A stretch of 64,000 bases of DNA from Fusicatenibacter saccharivorans (GCF_027667425.1 NZ_JAQEGR010000002.1:1-64000), one strand, 5' to 3'; counted from the stretch's first letter, positions 1-8,765 are shown. Program-made: numbers and translations. The notes: a model not told the origin generated them from the sequence alone.

Positions 1-834
1 GAATATTTAAGAAAACACTGGTCGGGCAAAAAAGCTTCGGCGCCAACGTTGGAGAAAAAGCACGACAAATATTTCCTGCGTTTTACGTATGCGGAAGAGG
101 TATCTTTAAACCGGACACCTGTCAAAGAACAAACGATCTGCAGTGTGGATCTCGGCATCAATACGGATGCAGTCTGTACCATCATGCGTCCAGACGGAAC
201 TATCCTGGGAAGAAAGTTTATTAACTTTTCCAGTGACAAAGACCGGATGTACCGTGCGCTGGGACGGATCCGAAGATTTCAGCGGGAACATGGATCGCGT
301 CAGGCGCAGGGAAGATGGGCATATGCAAAACGTCTGAATACAGAGCTTGGCAGAAAAATTGCAAAGGAAATCGTTTTTTATGCATCAGAAAAGAAGGCAG
401 ATGTGATTGTTTTCGAATATCTGGAAATGAAAGGAAAACTTTCCGGGAAGAAAAAGCAGAAACTGCAGATGTGGAGAAAACGTGATATCCAGAAACGGTG
501 CGGACAGCAGGCACACAGAAAGGGAATCCGAATTTCCCGAATCTGTGCCTGGAACACGAGCAGGCTTGCCTTTGATGGATCAGGAGAGATTGCCCGTGAT
601 ACACGGGATCATCGTCTGTGTACGTTTCAGACTGGAAAAAGATACAACTGTGATTTGTCGGCATCGTATAATATCGGAGCAAGATATTTTATCCGTGAAA
701 TTTTAAAACCCTTGCCGGAAACGGAAAGGTCTTTGCTGGAGGCAAAAGTTCCTGCAGTAAAGCGTAGAACCTCATGTGTTTATGCAGATCTGAGAGAACT
801 GATTTCAGAAATGGAACTGCGTAAAGCAGCATAA
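1..834 (+). CDS. tnpB: TnpB-family RNA-guided nuclease (5' end outside window)
   Basis: TnpB proteins are RuvC-type nucleases carried by IS200/IS605-family elements; they use an RNA from the element's right end as a guide. The reading frame is open to the first base of the window, so the true start lies upstream and 277 codons are visible. The three RuvC acids are present: Asp in DLGIN (codon 148-150), Glu in FEYLEM (codon 415-417) and Asp in CDLSASYNIG (codon 652-654). The zinc-finger region between the last two is unusual: where most TnpBs have a first Cys-x2-Cys there is AFDG, and the second pair is widely spaced, so zinc binding may be lost. I recall this NTSRLAFDGSG pattern from other clostridial TnpBs, so it may be a clade trait rather than decay. 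No TnpA is visible. Family call is secure; activity is unknown. Confidence 0.88.
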   Translation, partial: EYLRKHWSGKKASAPTLEKKHDKYFLRFTYAEEVSLNRTPVKEQTICSVDLGINTDAVCTIMRPDGTILGRKFINFSSDKDRMYRALGRIRRFQREHGSRQAQGRWAYAKRLNTELGRKIAKEIVFYASEKKADVIVFEYLEMKGKLSGKKKQKLQMWRKRDIQKRCGQQAHRKGIRISRICAWNTSRLAFDGSGEIARDTRDHRLCTFQTGKRYNCDLSASYNIGARYFIREILKPLPETERSLLEAKVPAVKRRTSCVYADLRELISEMELRKAA

Positions 835-835
835 A

Positions 836-1000
836 CACAGGCAGATATGCAGTGGATTACCTGTTATGTGGAAACCCGCCGTATCCGGCATGGAAGAAGC
901 ACATATCTGTGCAAAATCTAAGTAACAGGCGTATCCGCCGATATTTGGTCTGCCGCTTAAAGCGGCCGGAAGCACGTGACTTTAGTCATGTGAGGTTCAC
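836..1000 (+). ncRNA. Candidate reRNA/omega-RNA of the TnpB element
   Basis: In characterised TnpB systems the guide RNA is made from the tnpB 3' end and right end, with the flanking host DNA acting as guide. Here the segment has strong pairing potential: 842-849 with 902-909, 860-866 with 923-929 (these two helices cross, a possible pseudoknot), and a perfect hairpin 952-956/962-966. The terminal hairpin 973-992 follows. The guide would begin at about 1001. The 5' end is not defined and may lie inside tnpB. Transcription is not shown by sequence alone. Confidence 0.55.
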
Positions 1001-1063
1001 GATTGAGTAAACAGAAATATTATCTGATTTGATATAACCAATTGCAAAGAAGGGAAAATCTTC

Positions 1064-1995
1064 ATGAGAAGTCATTGGACAGAAATAGAAAAATATTTAG
1101 AAGACCAGAAGGTAGCGCAGGAACTGATTGGAGAACTGAGAGATTTTCACATGCGTTATGAGGTAGAGGATCAGGTAAAGGAACGAGTAGAAAAACCGGA
1201 TATCCTATTTTATGGGAAAAAGATTCTGGAAATGTCAACAGCAGCGCTTCTTCAGGGAGATAATCTGTTACTTTCCGGTGCAAAAGCTACAGGAAAAATG
1301 TACTATGTGAGACATTGGCATGGATATTCGGAAGACCGGAATACGATATTTCTTTTCATGTAAATACAGACAGTGCCGATCTGATTGGAACGGACACCTT
1401 TATAAATAATGAGGTTCGCCTTCGGAAAGGCTCCATCTACCAATGCGCGGAATTTGGAGGATTTGGAATCCTGGACGAAATCAATATGGCAAAAAATGAT
1501 GCGGTTTCTGTACTGCATGCCACACTGGATCATCGGCGCAGAATCAATATTCCAGGATATAACAGGATTTTACTTCATCCGGCAACACGATTTATCGGCA
1601 CGATGAATTATGGTTACGCAGGTACCAGAGAGCTAAATGAAGCATTGGTTTCAAGGTTTATGGTAATCGATATGCCTGAAATGGATGAGGATAGTGTTCT
1701 TTTTGTATTAAGGCAACATTTTCCAGATGGGGAAAAAAGTGCACTGAAAGCTTTTGCAGGACTGTTTCTGGATTTGCAGATCAAAGCTTACCATGGAGAA
1801 ATCTCAACAAAATCTCTTGACCTGAGAGGATTGGTTTCTGCTGTAAAAGCAACAAGAAGCGGACTTTCTCCAATTGATGCAATCCAGATGGGAATCATAA
1901 ATAAAAGTTTTGATGTATTTGAAAAAGAGATCGTAGAAGATGTGGTTTCTACCAGAATCCCATCTTCCTGGACCGGAAAAGACATATGGGGGTAA
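1064..1995 (+). pseudogene. MoxR/CbbQ-type AAA ATPase, frameshifted
   Basis: MoxR ATPases act as chaperones with a VWA-domain partner, which is the next gene. The N-terminal part reads in one frame to the Walker A region (LLLSGAKATGK), then leaves frame inside the A5 run at 1294-1298. The rest of the domain, including Walker B (GFGILDEINMAK) and the sensor region (IGTMNYGY), continues in another frame from about 1297 to 1995. Adding one A to the run restores a continuous reading across the junction (GKNVLCETLAWIFGRPEY). This is therefore a one-base deletion at the P-loop, or a sequencing error. The context is not a classical -1 slippery heptamer, so programmed frameshifting is unlikely. The start at 1064 is the first ATG of the frame. 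Confidence 0.75.
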
Positions 1996-2001
1996 ACTTG
2001 T

Positions 2002-2697
2002 ATGGAGGATGTCAGATGGCCGGCGGAACAACTGGAAGAACATCATCTGGAGATCAGCAATCGTATCAGAAATCTTTTTTGGACAGTCAGTGGTGATTAT
2101 GATACGGAATTTGAACCGGATACAGAAAAATATGTTTATTCAAAACAAACGGTTCTGTATGAGGCAGTGAAGCAGGGTGCCTTTGCACGATATTTTGATC
2201 AGAAGAAACTTGGCATGTATTTGATGAAAAAATTACATTTTTCTGCTGGAGAAGATATGCTTTTGCCTCTTCAGAGATTTCGGAATTATGAAGAACCAAG
2301 GGAAACAAATGAAAGAATCTTTCAATTTCGTGCATATGCCAATAACAGAGATGGGCTTGCACTGAAAACAGTCGGTTCCTCTCTCATGGAGCGACCGGAA
2401 AAAAATAAGATTTTAATCGTATTAAGTGATGGAAAACCCTGTGATATGAGCATACAACGACCAGGAACCCGCCAGCCCAAGATCTATGACGGAGAAAAAG
2501 CTGTGAAAGATACTGCATATGAGGTACGTCGGGCCAGAAATCAGGGAATTTTCGTAATTGGTATTTTTGTAGGGAATGAAGAAGAGCTCTCCGTGGAAAA
2601 GAGAATCTATGGAAAAGACTTTGCCTATATTCGTAATATCAGCAATTTTTCCCGTATAGTAGGAACTTTTTTGCGAAGACAAATTGATATGGAATGA
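2002..2697 (+). pseudogene. CobT-like VWA-domain protein with internal deletion
   Basis: This is the VWA partner of the preceding MoxR ATPase, six bases downstream. The N-terminal family segment is recognisable (NRIRNLFWTVSGDYDTEFEP, then AVKQGAFARYFD). The C-terminal VWA part is also there (NNRDGLALK, KILIVLSDGKPCD, FVIGIFVGNEEE, KDFAYIRNISNF). Family members, as I recall them, are near 550-600 residues; this has 231. The middle, including the MIDAS motif DxSxS, is missing, with the join at about residue 83-86 near 2250. The frame is kept across the deletion, so a short protein could be made, but it could not bind metal in the normal way. Non-functional remnant is the best reading. Confidence 0.72.
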
Positions 2698-2713
2698 AAA
2701 TGGAGGAATCACT

Positions 2714-2908
2714 ATGGGTAAAATTGAATTTGCCAATTGCCAGGATGTAAGAAATCAGAAAAAGATACAGGAATTAGATTGTCCACACTGTCATGAACCG
2801 GGAGGCATTGAAGCCTTTGTGAAAGACGGGATACTTGCAGAGGATGGAGTATGTGATAACTGCGGATATATTCTTCCAGAAGGAACAGAACTGGAGGAAG
2901 TGGAGTAA
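2714..2908 (+). CDS. Small zinc-ribbon protein
   Basis: A 64-residue protein with two Cys pairs, C23-x2-C26 (CPHC) and C47-x2-C50 (CDNC), arranged as a zinc ribbon, and an acidic tail. The start at 2714 is chosen because GGAGG at 2702-2706 sits eight bases upstream; a longer in-frame ATG at 2684 lies inside the previous gene. No specific family or function is recognised. It lies among mobile-element remnants, between the VWA fragment and TnpV, so it is probably cargo or accessory DNA of an integrative element. Confidence 0.6.
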   Translation: MGKIEFANCQDVRNQKKIQELDCPHCHEPGGIEAFVKDGILAEDGVCDNCGYILPEGTELEEVE

Positions 2909-2955
2909 AACAGTTTGAAGTAATCCCGAATCTCACCTATAAATCCGGTGAACAG

Positions 2956-3234
2956 ATGGAGCAACTTGGCAAGTATGGTTTTCTTCGCAGAGATTATCTG
3001 AAAAACCATCGAAATTCAACCTATCAGGTGATGCTTCTGCAGGATACGATAGGAGAGCATCTTCTGGAAGTGGACAAGGCAGCCAGGGAACGGGAAGAAG
3101 TGATTCTGAAACAGTTGGAAGAAAAAGAACCACTGCCGGATAAGGAGAAAGATCAGATGGCATGGGTAAGAGCTGCCAATCAGCACAGAGCGATTGCAGA
3201 AGAGATTATCCTGAAAGAATTGATTTATGTATAA
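2956..3234 (+). CDS. tnpV: TnpV-like transposon protein, probably 5'-truncated
   Basis: TnpV is a small protein of unknown biochemical role found on Tn4451-type and related clostridial elements. The family core is clear (LGKYGFLRRDYLKNHR, then the coiled segment ending AWVRAANQHRAIAEEIILKEL). The frame is open upstream to about 2908 and encodes a further family-like stretch (FEVIPNLTY) with no ATG before 2956. The normal N-terminus therefore seems to have lost its start, or an unusual codon is used. Starting at 2956 gives 92 residues against roughly 110-120 in family members as I recall them. No good ribosome site precedes it. Probably a remnant. Confidence 0.62.
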   Translation: MEQLGKYGFLRRDYLKNHRNSTYQVMLLQDTIGEHLLEVDKAAREREEVILKQLEEKEPLPDKEKDQMAWVRAANQHRAIAEEIILKELIYV

Positions 3235-3293
3235 GGATTGCCAGTAACTAATCTGGCAGGTAACTGATAAAAATAGAATATTGTGAGCGAAGT

Positions 3294-3332
3294 AAGGCGT
3301 GAGTCATAAGATATGGCTTGCGTCTTTTCCTT
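3294..3332 (+). terminator. Putative intrinsic terminator
   Basis: The segment 3296-3305 can pair with 3315-3324 (ten pairs, four of them G-U) around a nine-base loop, followed by TTTTCCTTTT. It lies after tnpV and before the RepA fragment. Confidence 0.45.
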
Positions 3333-3357
3333 TTGAACTGGAAAGAAGGATGGGAGC

Positions 3358-3648
3358 ATGGCACAGATTTTTCGTGTAGAGAGAACTAAGAATTTTACGG
3401 TAATGAGTAATCATCATTTCAAGAATAAGAATCTGACATTGAAAGCGAAAGGTCTATTATCGCTGATGTTAAGTTTAAAGTATCAGGCGGAACAGAATAG
3501 AAAGACAGCTGAGAACGAAGTGCAAAAATTGAAAAAAAGGATAAGATTGCAATCAGAGAAAATAAACGAGATAAAATTTTTCTGTGGAATCGGATATATA
3601 GTGGCACTTGTACTTTCAGCTTGTCTTATTAAGATGTGTTTCTTGTGA
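3358..3648 (+). pseudogene. RepA/DUF6017-type initiator N-terminus fused to unrelated tail
   Basis: Residues 1-40 (MAQIFRVERTKNFTVMSNHH, then LTLKAKGLLSLMLSL) match the start of replication-initiator-like proteins of clostridial plasmids and integrative elements, which carry an N-terminal helix-turn-helix and are about 280-300 residues long. After residue 40 the sequence changes abruptly to a Lys/Glu-rich coiled stretch and a C-terminal hydrophobic segment (about residues 75-92) that does not belong to that family. The fusion is in frame and has GGGAGC before the ATG. It appears to be a deletion junction between two mobile genes. A product of 96 residues is possible but I would not assign it a function. 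Confidence 0.6.
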
Positions 3649-3697
3649 TTTTAAATGCGATATTTCAGAATTGAATTACGATTTTTGGTAGATTAGA

Positions 3698-3726
3698 TTG
3701 TTTGAAACGCATTTTTATGATATGAT
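3698..3726 (+). promoter_or_regulatory. Putative sigma-A promoter of the BREX operon
   Basis: TTGTTT (3698-3703), 17-base spacer, TATGAT (3721-3726), 52 bases before the XRE regulator start. It is the only convincing promoter seen ahead of the defence operon. Confidence 0.55.
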
Positions 3727-3778
3727 GATAAATACCATGTGAACAGATATTTCAAGCAAATAAGATTGAGGTGAAAAA

Positions 3779-3997
3779 ATGGCAGTTAGTTACAAGAAAT
3801 TGTGGAAATTGTTAATTGATAAAGAAATGATGAAGAAAGATTTGCGTGCAATGACAGGAGTTAGTACAACAACGATGTCTCGATTATCAAAAGATGAAAA
3901 TGTAAGTACAGAGATTCTGTCAAAGATATGTTCTGCTTTGAATTGTGATGTGGGAGATATCATGGAATTTGTTCCTGATAAAAAAGAGGAGCAGTAA
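3779..3997 (+). CDS. XRE/Cro-type regulator heading the BREX operon
   Basis: A 72-residue single-domain protein with a Cro/CI helix-turn-helix (residues about 15-60: MKKDLRAMTGVSTTTMSRLS, then STEILSKICSALNCDVGDIM). GAGGTG precedes the start. brxA begins 15 bases after its stop, so it is the first gene of the BREX transcript. Many BREX loci are controlled by the WYL protein BrxR; none is present here, so this small repressor is the likely local regulator, possibly acting on the promoter at 3698-3726. Proteins of this type regulate many kinds of genes, so the link to BREX rests on position. Confidence 0.82.
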   Translation: MAVSYKKLWKLLIDKEMMKKDLRAMTGVSTTTMSRLSKDENVSTEILSKICSALNCDVGDIMEFVPDKKEEQ

Positions 3998-4011
3998 GGA
4001 GGTACGGGAAC

Positions 4012-4617
4012 ATGGATCATTCTTATCCTTATATTGCGTCTTTGACCAGAGAGCCGTTCCTTTTCTACGAAATGCGTTCTACCGCAAAGCTAATGGCAGA
4101 AGGAAATTCCGATGATGCAATTGTTAAAGAAATTGTAGAGCAGAATCTTTTTCAGTATCCAACGGAAAAATCTATTACACGCATGGCGAAAGCCTGCATC
4201 AAACGGCTTCAGGCACTGGAAGATGATTCTCTGGTTTCTGCGATTGCTTCACAGCCGACGGATGTGGCAAAACAGATTTGTTTGTATGCGTTGATGAAGC
4301 AGAGCCGACTGGTCTGGGAATTTATGCTGACCGTCATTGGCGAGAAGTACAGATTAAGGGACACGTCTTTTGGTAAGATAGATTTGAATACATTTTTTAT
4401 GCGCTTGCAGGAGCAGAATGATACCGTGGCTTCCTGGAGCGATACTACAATAACAAAGTTAAAACAGATAATTGCCAGAGTGCTTGTTGAAACAGAATAT
4501 CTCGACAACCGGGGGGCAGATCATTTGAATCCAGTATGGCTGCATCCTGTTTTGGAGAATGCCATCAGAAGCAATGGTGATATGGCGATACTGCCGGCGT
4601 TTAATTGCTTTTCTTAG
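4012..4617 (+). CDS. brxA: BREX protein BrxA (DUF1819)
   Basis: BrxA is a small DNA-binding core protein of type I BREX phage defence. The 201-residue length and the opening YPYIASLTREPFLFYEMRST, followed by an all-helical body, match the family. AAGGAGG lies at the XRE stop codon with good spacing to ATG 4012. It is followed after ten bases by brxB, in the standard order brxA-brxB-brxC-pglX-pglZ-brxL. Its exact biochemical role in the complex is not settled in the literature I know. Confidence 0.93.
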   Translation: MDHSYPYIASLTREPFLFYEMRSTAKLMAEGNSDDAIVKEIVEQNLFQYPTEKSITRMAKACIKRLQALEDDSLVSAIASQPTDVAKQICLYALMKQSRLVWEFMLTVIGEKYRLRDTSFGKIDLNTFFMRLQEQNDTVASWSDTTITKLKQIIARVLVETEYLDNRGADHLNPVWLHPVLENAIRSNGDMAILPAFNCFS

Positions 4618-4627
4618 GAGGTAGCCA

Positions 4628-5188
4628 ATGAGTGACATAAAAGAACGCCTGGACAAAGTTCGGGCATTGATTCAGGAACCGGAGTTCCTGGAAGGCAAAG
4701 GACTCAGCAATGAGGTGAATATCAGAATCTTCTGTTATGAACCGGAGAATGAAATGGTTGTCCGTCATTTTGTGAATCAGCTGGAAACTGATCAGTCCTT
4801 AGATTGCCATTTGATCGTTTGTAATTTATATAAAACATTTCTCTCTATCTGCGATGATATGGACATCACAGATGCAATTCCCGATATGGAAGAAGCTGAC
4901 GGAAGTGCTTATCTTCTGGAGCAGCTTAACTCCGCAATCGGCAATGGAGAGTTCATTGATAAAATCCAGTATGAGCCACACGAACCGGGTGATGTGCTGA
5001 TGCTGACAGGTGTGGGCGAGGTGTTCCCGTTTATGAGAATCCATACGTTATTGGAAGCCTTGCAACCGTATTTTTCGGATGTTCCGATTTTGGTTATGTA
5101 TCCGGGTGAGTTTGATGGTCGTCATGTAAAACTGTTTAATCGTCTGACACCAAATGATTATTACCGGGCATTCAATGTCATAGATTAA
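4628..5188 (+). CDS. brxB: BREX protein BrxB (DUF1788)
   Basis: A 186-residue core BREX protein with the family's features: SDIKERLDKVRALIQEPEFL at the start, the FCYEPENEMVV and CNLYKTFLSICDD segments, and the end ILVMYPGEFDGRHVKLFNRL. TAGGAGG precedes the ATG at 4628. Its molecular role is unknown, but it is required in model BREX systems. It is tightly packed between brxA and brxC (13 bases to the next start), indicating co-transcription. Confidence 0.93.
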   Translation: MSDIKERLDKVRALIQEPEFLEGKGLSNEVNIRIFCYEPENEMVVRHFVNQLETDQSLDCHLIVCNLYKTFLSICDDMDITDAIPDMEEADGSAYLLEQLNSAIGNGEFIDKIQYEPHEPGDVLMLTGVGEVFPFMRIHTLLEALQPYFSDVPILVMYPGEFDGRHVKLFNRLTPNDYYRAFNVID

Positions 5189-5201
5189 GGGGGATAAAGC
5201 C

Positions 5202-8200
5202 ATGATGATTCGAGATATGTTTGCGGATGACATTAACCGCAAAATCAATGGTGTAATTAAAGTAGATCAGGCTGCTGATGATGTAATCGAGCAGGAGTTA
5301 AATGAATATGTCATTACCAGAGAATTGAAGAAACATTTCATTACGTTCTTCAATTATTACGGTGATGCTTTTGACCAGCCGACAGCCGATATGGGTGTTT
5401 GGATTTCCGGTTTCTTTGGAAGTGGTAAATCTCACTTCCTGAAAATGCTTTCCTACCTTTTGGAAAATAAAGAGGTAAAAGGCATTCGCAGTGTGGAGCG
5501 TTTCCGTAAAAAGTTTGAGGACGACCCGGCAACCTTTATGCTGATTGATCGTGCCACAAAGGGACAGACCGAGACAATTCTGTTCAATATTGATATTGAG
5601 GGATTCAGCAATAAAGATAAGACTGCGGTTCTTCGTGTATTTGCCAAAATGTTCTACAACCATCTGGGATTTTACGGTGAGAATCTGAAAGTTGCCATGA
5701 TGGAGCGTTATATTGACCAGCAGGGAAAAACTGAGGAGTTTCGCAGAGTTTTTGAAGAAAAGAAAGGCAAGTCCTGGATGGAAATGCGCCGTGCCTTTGC
5801 ATTCAATGGAAAGTTTATTATTCCGACTTTAATGGAAGTTCTGGATATGAGTGAGGACGATGCCAAGGCATGGTTCAATGATAAAACGGCAACAGAAATA
5901 TCTATTGCTCAGCTTGTGGAAGATATGAAAGCCTATGTGGATACTAAACCAGCGAACTTCCGTCTGCTGTTTATGATCGACGAAGTTGGTCAGTATGTCG
6001 GCACAGACACCGATATGCTTTTGAACCTCCAGTCTTTGACAGAAAAAATCGGAAGTGAGTGTGAAGGAAAGATTTGGGTGATCTGCACCGGACAGGAAGC
6101 CATTGATGAAATCATCAAAGTTCGTGCCGATGAGTTCTCCCGTATCCAGGCTCGTTTCAAAACAAGACTGAGCTTATCTTCTTCCTCCGTGGATGAAGTC
6201 ATCCAGAAGCGTATTCTGAAAAAGAAACCGGAAGCAACAATGGATTTGGAAACCGTTTATGAGCAGAATGATTCTGTCCTGCGTAACCTGTTCAGCTTCA
6301 ATGGCTCTATTCTGGATATTAAAGGCTATTCCGGTCCGAGGGAATTTACTGAGAACTTCCCGTTCGTGCCGTATCAGTTTATTATTATGCAGAAGGTATT
6401 TGCTGAAATCCGCAAGCACGGAAATTCCGGCAAGCACCTTTCCGGTGGTGAGCGTTCCATGCTGTCCGGTTTCCAGGAAGCTGCACAGAAAATTCAGGAG
6501 AAGGATGAGTATGCACTTGTTCCGTTCTTCCGTTTTTATGATACCGTACATACTTTTCTGGATGGTTCAATTCGTCGTGTAATTGAACGTTGCCAAAAAG
6601 CTGCCGACAACGGTGATGGCATCGAACAGCAGGATGTAGATGTACTGAAACTCCTGTATCTGATTCGGTATATTGATGATATTCCTTCCAATCTGGACAA
6701 TATCGTTATCCTTATGGCAGATGATATTCGTGTGGATAAGATTATCATGCGTGAAGCTGTCCGTGGATGCCTTGACCGTCTGATGAGCCAGAACTATATC
6801 GGCAGAACCGGAGACACTTATAACTTCCTGACGGATGAAGAACAGGATATTCAGCGTGAAATCCGGGATACCAATGTAGATACCGCTTCTATCGTAGAGC
6901 GTATCGCTCAGATGATTTACGGTGATATTTTCACAACCAAGAAGTTCCGTTATGGAAAATATGACTTTGCTTTCGATCAGATGGTGGACGGCATTACAGT
7001 TGGAGTGGCAACAGGTGGTATGCGTCTGCGTTTCCTGACCGTTGCTACCGATGCTATTGAAAAAACAGATTACCGTCTGATGGCGGAGTCCAAAGGTAAT
7101 GAAGCAATCGTGGTTCTGGCTGATACGCCTTACTATGAATCTCTGGAATCTGCTATGAAGATTCGTAAGTACGTAAAGCAGAGAAATGTAAGCCAGCTTC
7201 CAAAAACTGTGCAGAAAATTATCAGTGACCAGCAAGACGAAGCCGGAAAATATGAGCTGAGTGCCATGAGCGAATTGCAAAATGCTATTGAAGGGGCGCA
7301 GTTCTATGTAGACGGTGAGCATCTGGAAATCAGAGCTGGAAATGCTAAGAGCAAGATTGACCAGTCGCTTGAATATCTGGTTGCCCATGTATATAGCAAG
7401 CTCGACCTGATTACAGATAATGCAGGCAGTGATGTAGATATTATTGCGATTCTGACAGGTGCGGTAACGGCACTTCCGGGCATGGAACCGAACCGTGATG
7501 CTGCTTCTGCTATGGAAGAATATCTGGAAATGCAGGATGTGAAAAAGTTGCCGACTTCTATGGCAGATGTGCAAAGCAAATACAGTGCGATTCCGTATGG
7601 ATGGAAAGAAATCGATATTGCTGCGGTTGCGGCACAACTGATTTATTCCCAGAAAGTAACCATCAAGTATGCAGGCAATACCATTCAGCCGGATGACCCG
7701 AAGTTGCCGGATATGCTCCGCAAAAAGAGTGAGATCGGCAAGACTTCCATCAGCAAGCGTAAAAACATTTCTGCTACGATGATGCGTGATGTAAAAGCGA
7801 TGCTCCGAGAGTATTTCGACATTATGGATGTGCCGGATGATGAAGATGGTCTGATTCGCTTTGTGACGGAGAAGTTTACCGAGCAGCGTGATTACTATGC
7901 TTCTTTGGATGCTTGTTATGACGGACATAAATACCCGGATCGTGCATTAGTGCAGGAAGCTATTCATCTGATGGATGATGTTCTTTCTCAGAAGAAAGAC
8001 AATATTGCCCTGATTGAGCGTGTGCTGAAAAAAGAGGATGCTCTTTTCAACAATAAAGAAGCCATGAGCAACGGCATTGAAAACTTCTTCAAAACCCAGG
8101 TAACAGTATTCGACCAGGCAGTGCAGTTTGAAAAATCTCTGCATGATGACCTTGACCGGATTGCAGAAAATGAGGAAGCACATAAGGCACTGAATACTAT

Positions 8201-8750
8201 TCGATTGATTACGATGGTTCAGACCGGAAGCAAGTTCAACTATAACCGGATTCGTGAACTGAATCCGTTGATGGATACGGTTCGCACCGCCCATGACAAG
8301 ATGCTGGAAGAAAAACGTGCTGAGGTTCTGGAAACGGTTCGTCAGTGTATGGAAGCGACCCATACTGCTGCAAACGGCGATTCCAAGGCATCCCATCTGA
8401 TTGAAAAATCGGATCGGTATTTCAGTCAGTGCAAGGAGAAAATCGCAGAATTAAAGAGCCTTGCCCTTCTGGATGCTATGTTCTTGCCGATGTGCCAGTA
8501 CAAGGATGATACTATCAGCAATATCGAGTCAGTTCTGGCTCCGCCTGCACCGAAGCCGCAGGTACAGCCGACACAGCCAGGAAAAGAAACTGCTCCGGCA
8601 AAGAAAAAGGTTGTCCGTGCTTATAACCGACAGGTTGTATTCCAGGCAAAGACCTTACAAACGGATGAAGACATTGATGATTATGTAGAGAAGATTCGTT
8701 CTCAGCTGAAGCAACTCTTGAAAAATTGCGATGAGATCAAGCTGAACTAA
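5202..8750 (+). CDS. brxC: BREX ATPase BrxC
   Basis: BrxC is the large P-loop ATPase of BREX, about 1200 residues; this one has 1182. Walker A is GFFGSGKS at residues 70-77 and a Walker B-like LLFMIDEVGQ lies near residue 255-265. The C-terminal third has long helical, coiled-coil-like stretches, then a Pro/Gln/Lys-rich linker (about residues 1110-1145) and a conserved end. Two ATGs stand in tandem at 5202 and 5205; either may be used after GGGGGA. It lies between brxB and pglX, with 15 bases to the next gene. No frameshift or missing motif is seen, so it should be functional. Confidence 0.94.
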   Translation: MMIRDMFADDINRKINGVIKVDQAADDVIEQELNEYVITRELKKHFITFFNYYGDAFDQPTADMGVWISGFFGSGKSHFLKMLSYLLENKEVKGIRSVERFRKKFEDDPATFMLIDRATKGQTETILFNIDIEGFSNKDKTAVLRVFAKMFYNHLGFYGENLKVAMMERYIDQQGKTEEFRRVFEEKKGKSWMEMRRAFAFNGKFIIPTLMEVLDMSEDDAKAWFNDKTATEISIAQLVEDMKAYVDTKPANFRLLFMIDEVGQYVGTDTDMLLNLQSLTEKIGSECEGKIWVICTGQEAIDEIIKVRADEFSRIQARFKTRLSLSSSSVDEVIQKRILKKKPEATMDLETVYEQNDSVLRNLFSFNGSILDIKGYSGPREFTENFPFVPYQFIIMQKVFAEIRKHGNSGKHLSGGERSMLSGFQEAAQKIQEKDEYALVPFFRFYDTVHTFLDGSIRRVIERCQKAADNGDGIEQQDVDVLKLLYLIRYIDDIPSNLDNIVILMADDIRVDKIIMREAVRGCLDRLMSQNYIGRTGDTYNFLTDEEQDIQREIRDTNVDTASIVERIAQMIYGDIFTTKKFRYGKYDFAFDQMVDGITVGVATGGMRLRFLTVATDAIEKTDYRLMAESKGNEAIVVLADTPYYESLESAMKIRKYVKQRNVSQLPKTVQKIISDQQDEAGKYELSAMSELQNAIEGAQFYVDGEHLEIRAGNAKSKIDQSLEYLVAHVYSKLDLITDNAGSDVDIIAILTGAVTALPGMEPNRDAASAMEEYLEMQDVKKLPTSMADVQSKYSAIPYGWKEIDIAAVAAQLIYSQKVTIKYAGNTIQPDDPKLPDMLRKKSEIGKTSISKRKNISATMMRDVKAMLREYFDIMDVPDDEDGLIRFVTEKFTEQRDYYASLDACYDGHKYPDRALVQEAIHLMDDVLSQKKDNIALIERVLKKEDALFNNKEAMSNGIENFFKTQVTVFDQAVQFEKSLHDDLDRIAENEEAHKALNTIRLITMVQTGSKFNYNRIRELNPLMDTVRTAHDKMLEEKRAEVLETVRQCMEATHTAANGDSKASHLIEKSDRYFSQCKEKIAELKSLALLDAMFLPMCQYKDDTISNIESVLAPPAPKPQVQPTQPGKETAPAKKKVVRAYNRQVVFQAKTLQTDEDIDDYVEKIRSQLKQLLKNCDEIKLN

Positions 8751-8765
8751 CGAGGAGAGACGAGT

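Larger units (their letters stand above)
1..1000 (+). mobile_element. IS200/IS605-family element, right part
   Basis: The tnpB gene is followed by about 165 nt of structured non-coding DNA ending in a subterminal hairpin (973-980 pairs with 985-992, one G-T wobble) and then GGTTCAC, ending at 1000. Hairpin plus TTCAC is the usual look of right ends recognised by Y1 transposases. The left end is outside the window. The exact right boundary at 1000 is inferred from this pattern. Confidence 0.75.

Noticed and set aside
1290..1300. Programmed -1 frameshift in the MoxR gene
   Set aside because: The heptamer does not fit X XXY YYZ and no strong downstream structure was seen; a one-base deletion is simpler.
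6567..7928. Minus-strand frame of 453 codons opposite brxC
   Set aside because: Composition is rich in His, Ile and Cys as expected of an antisense shadow; brxC is intact over the same stretch.
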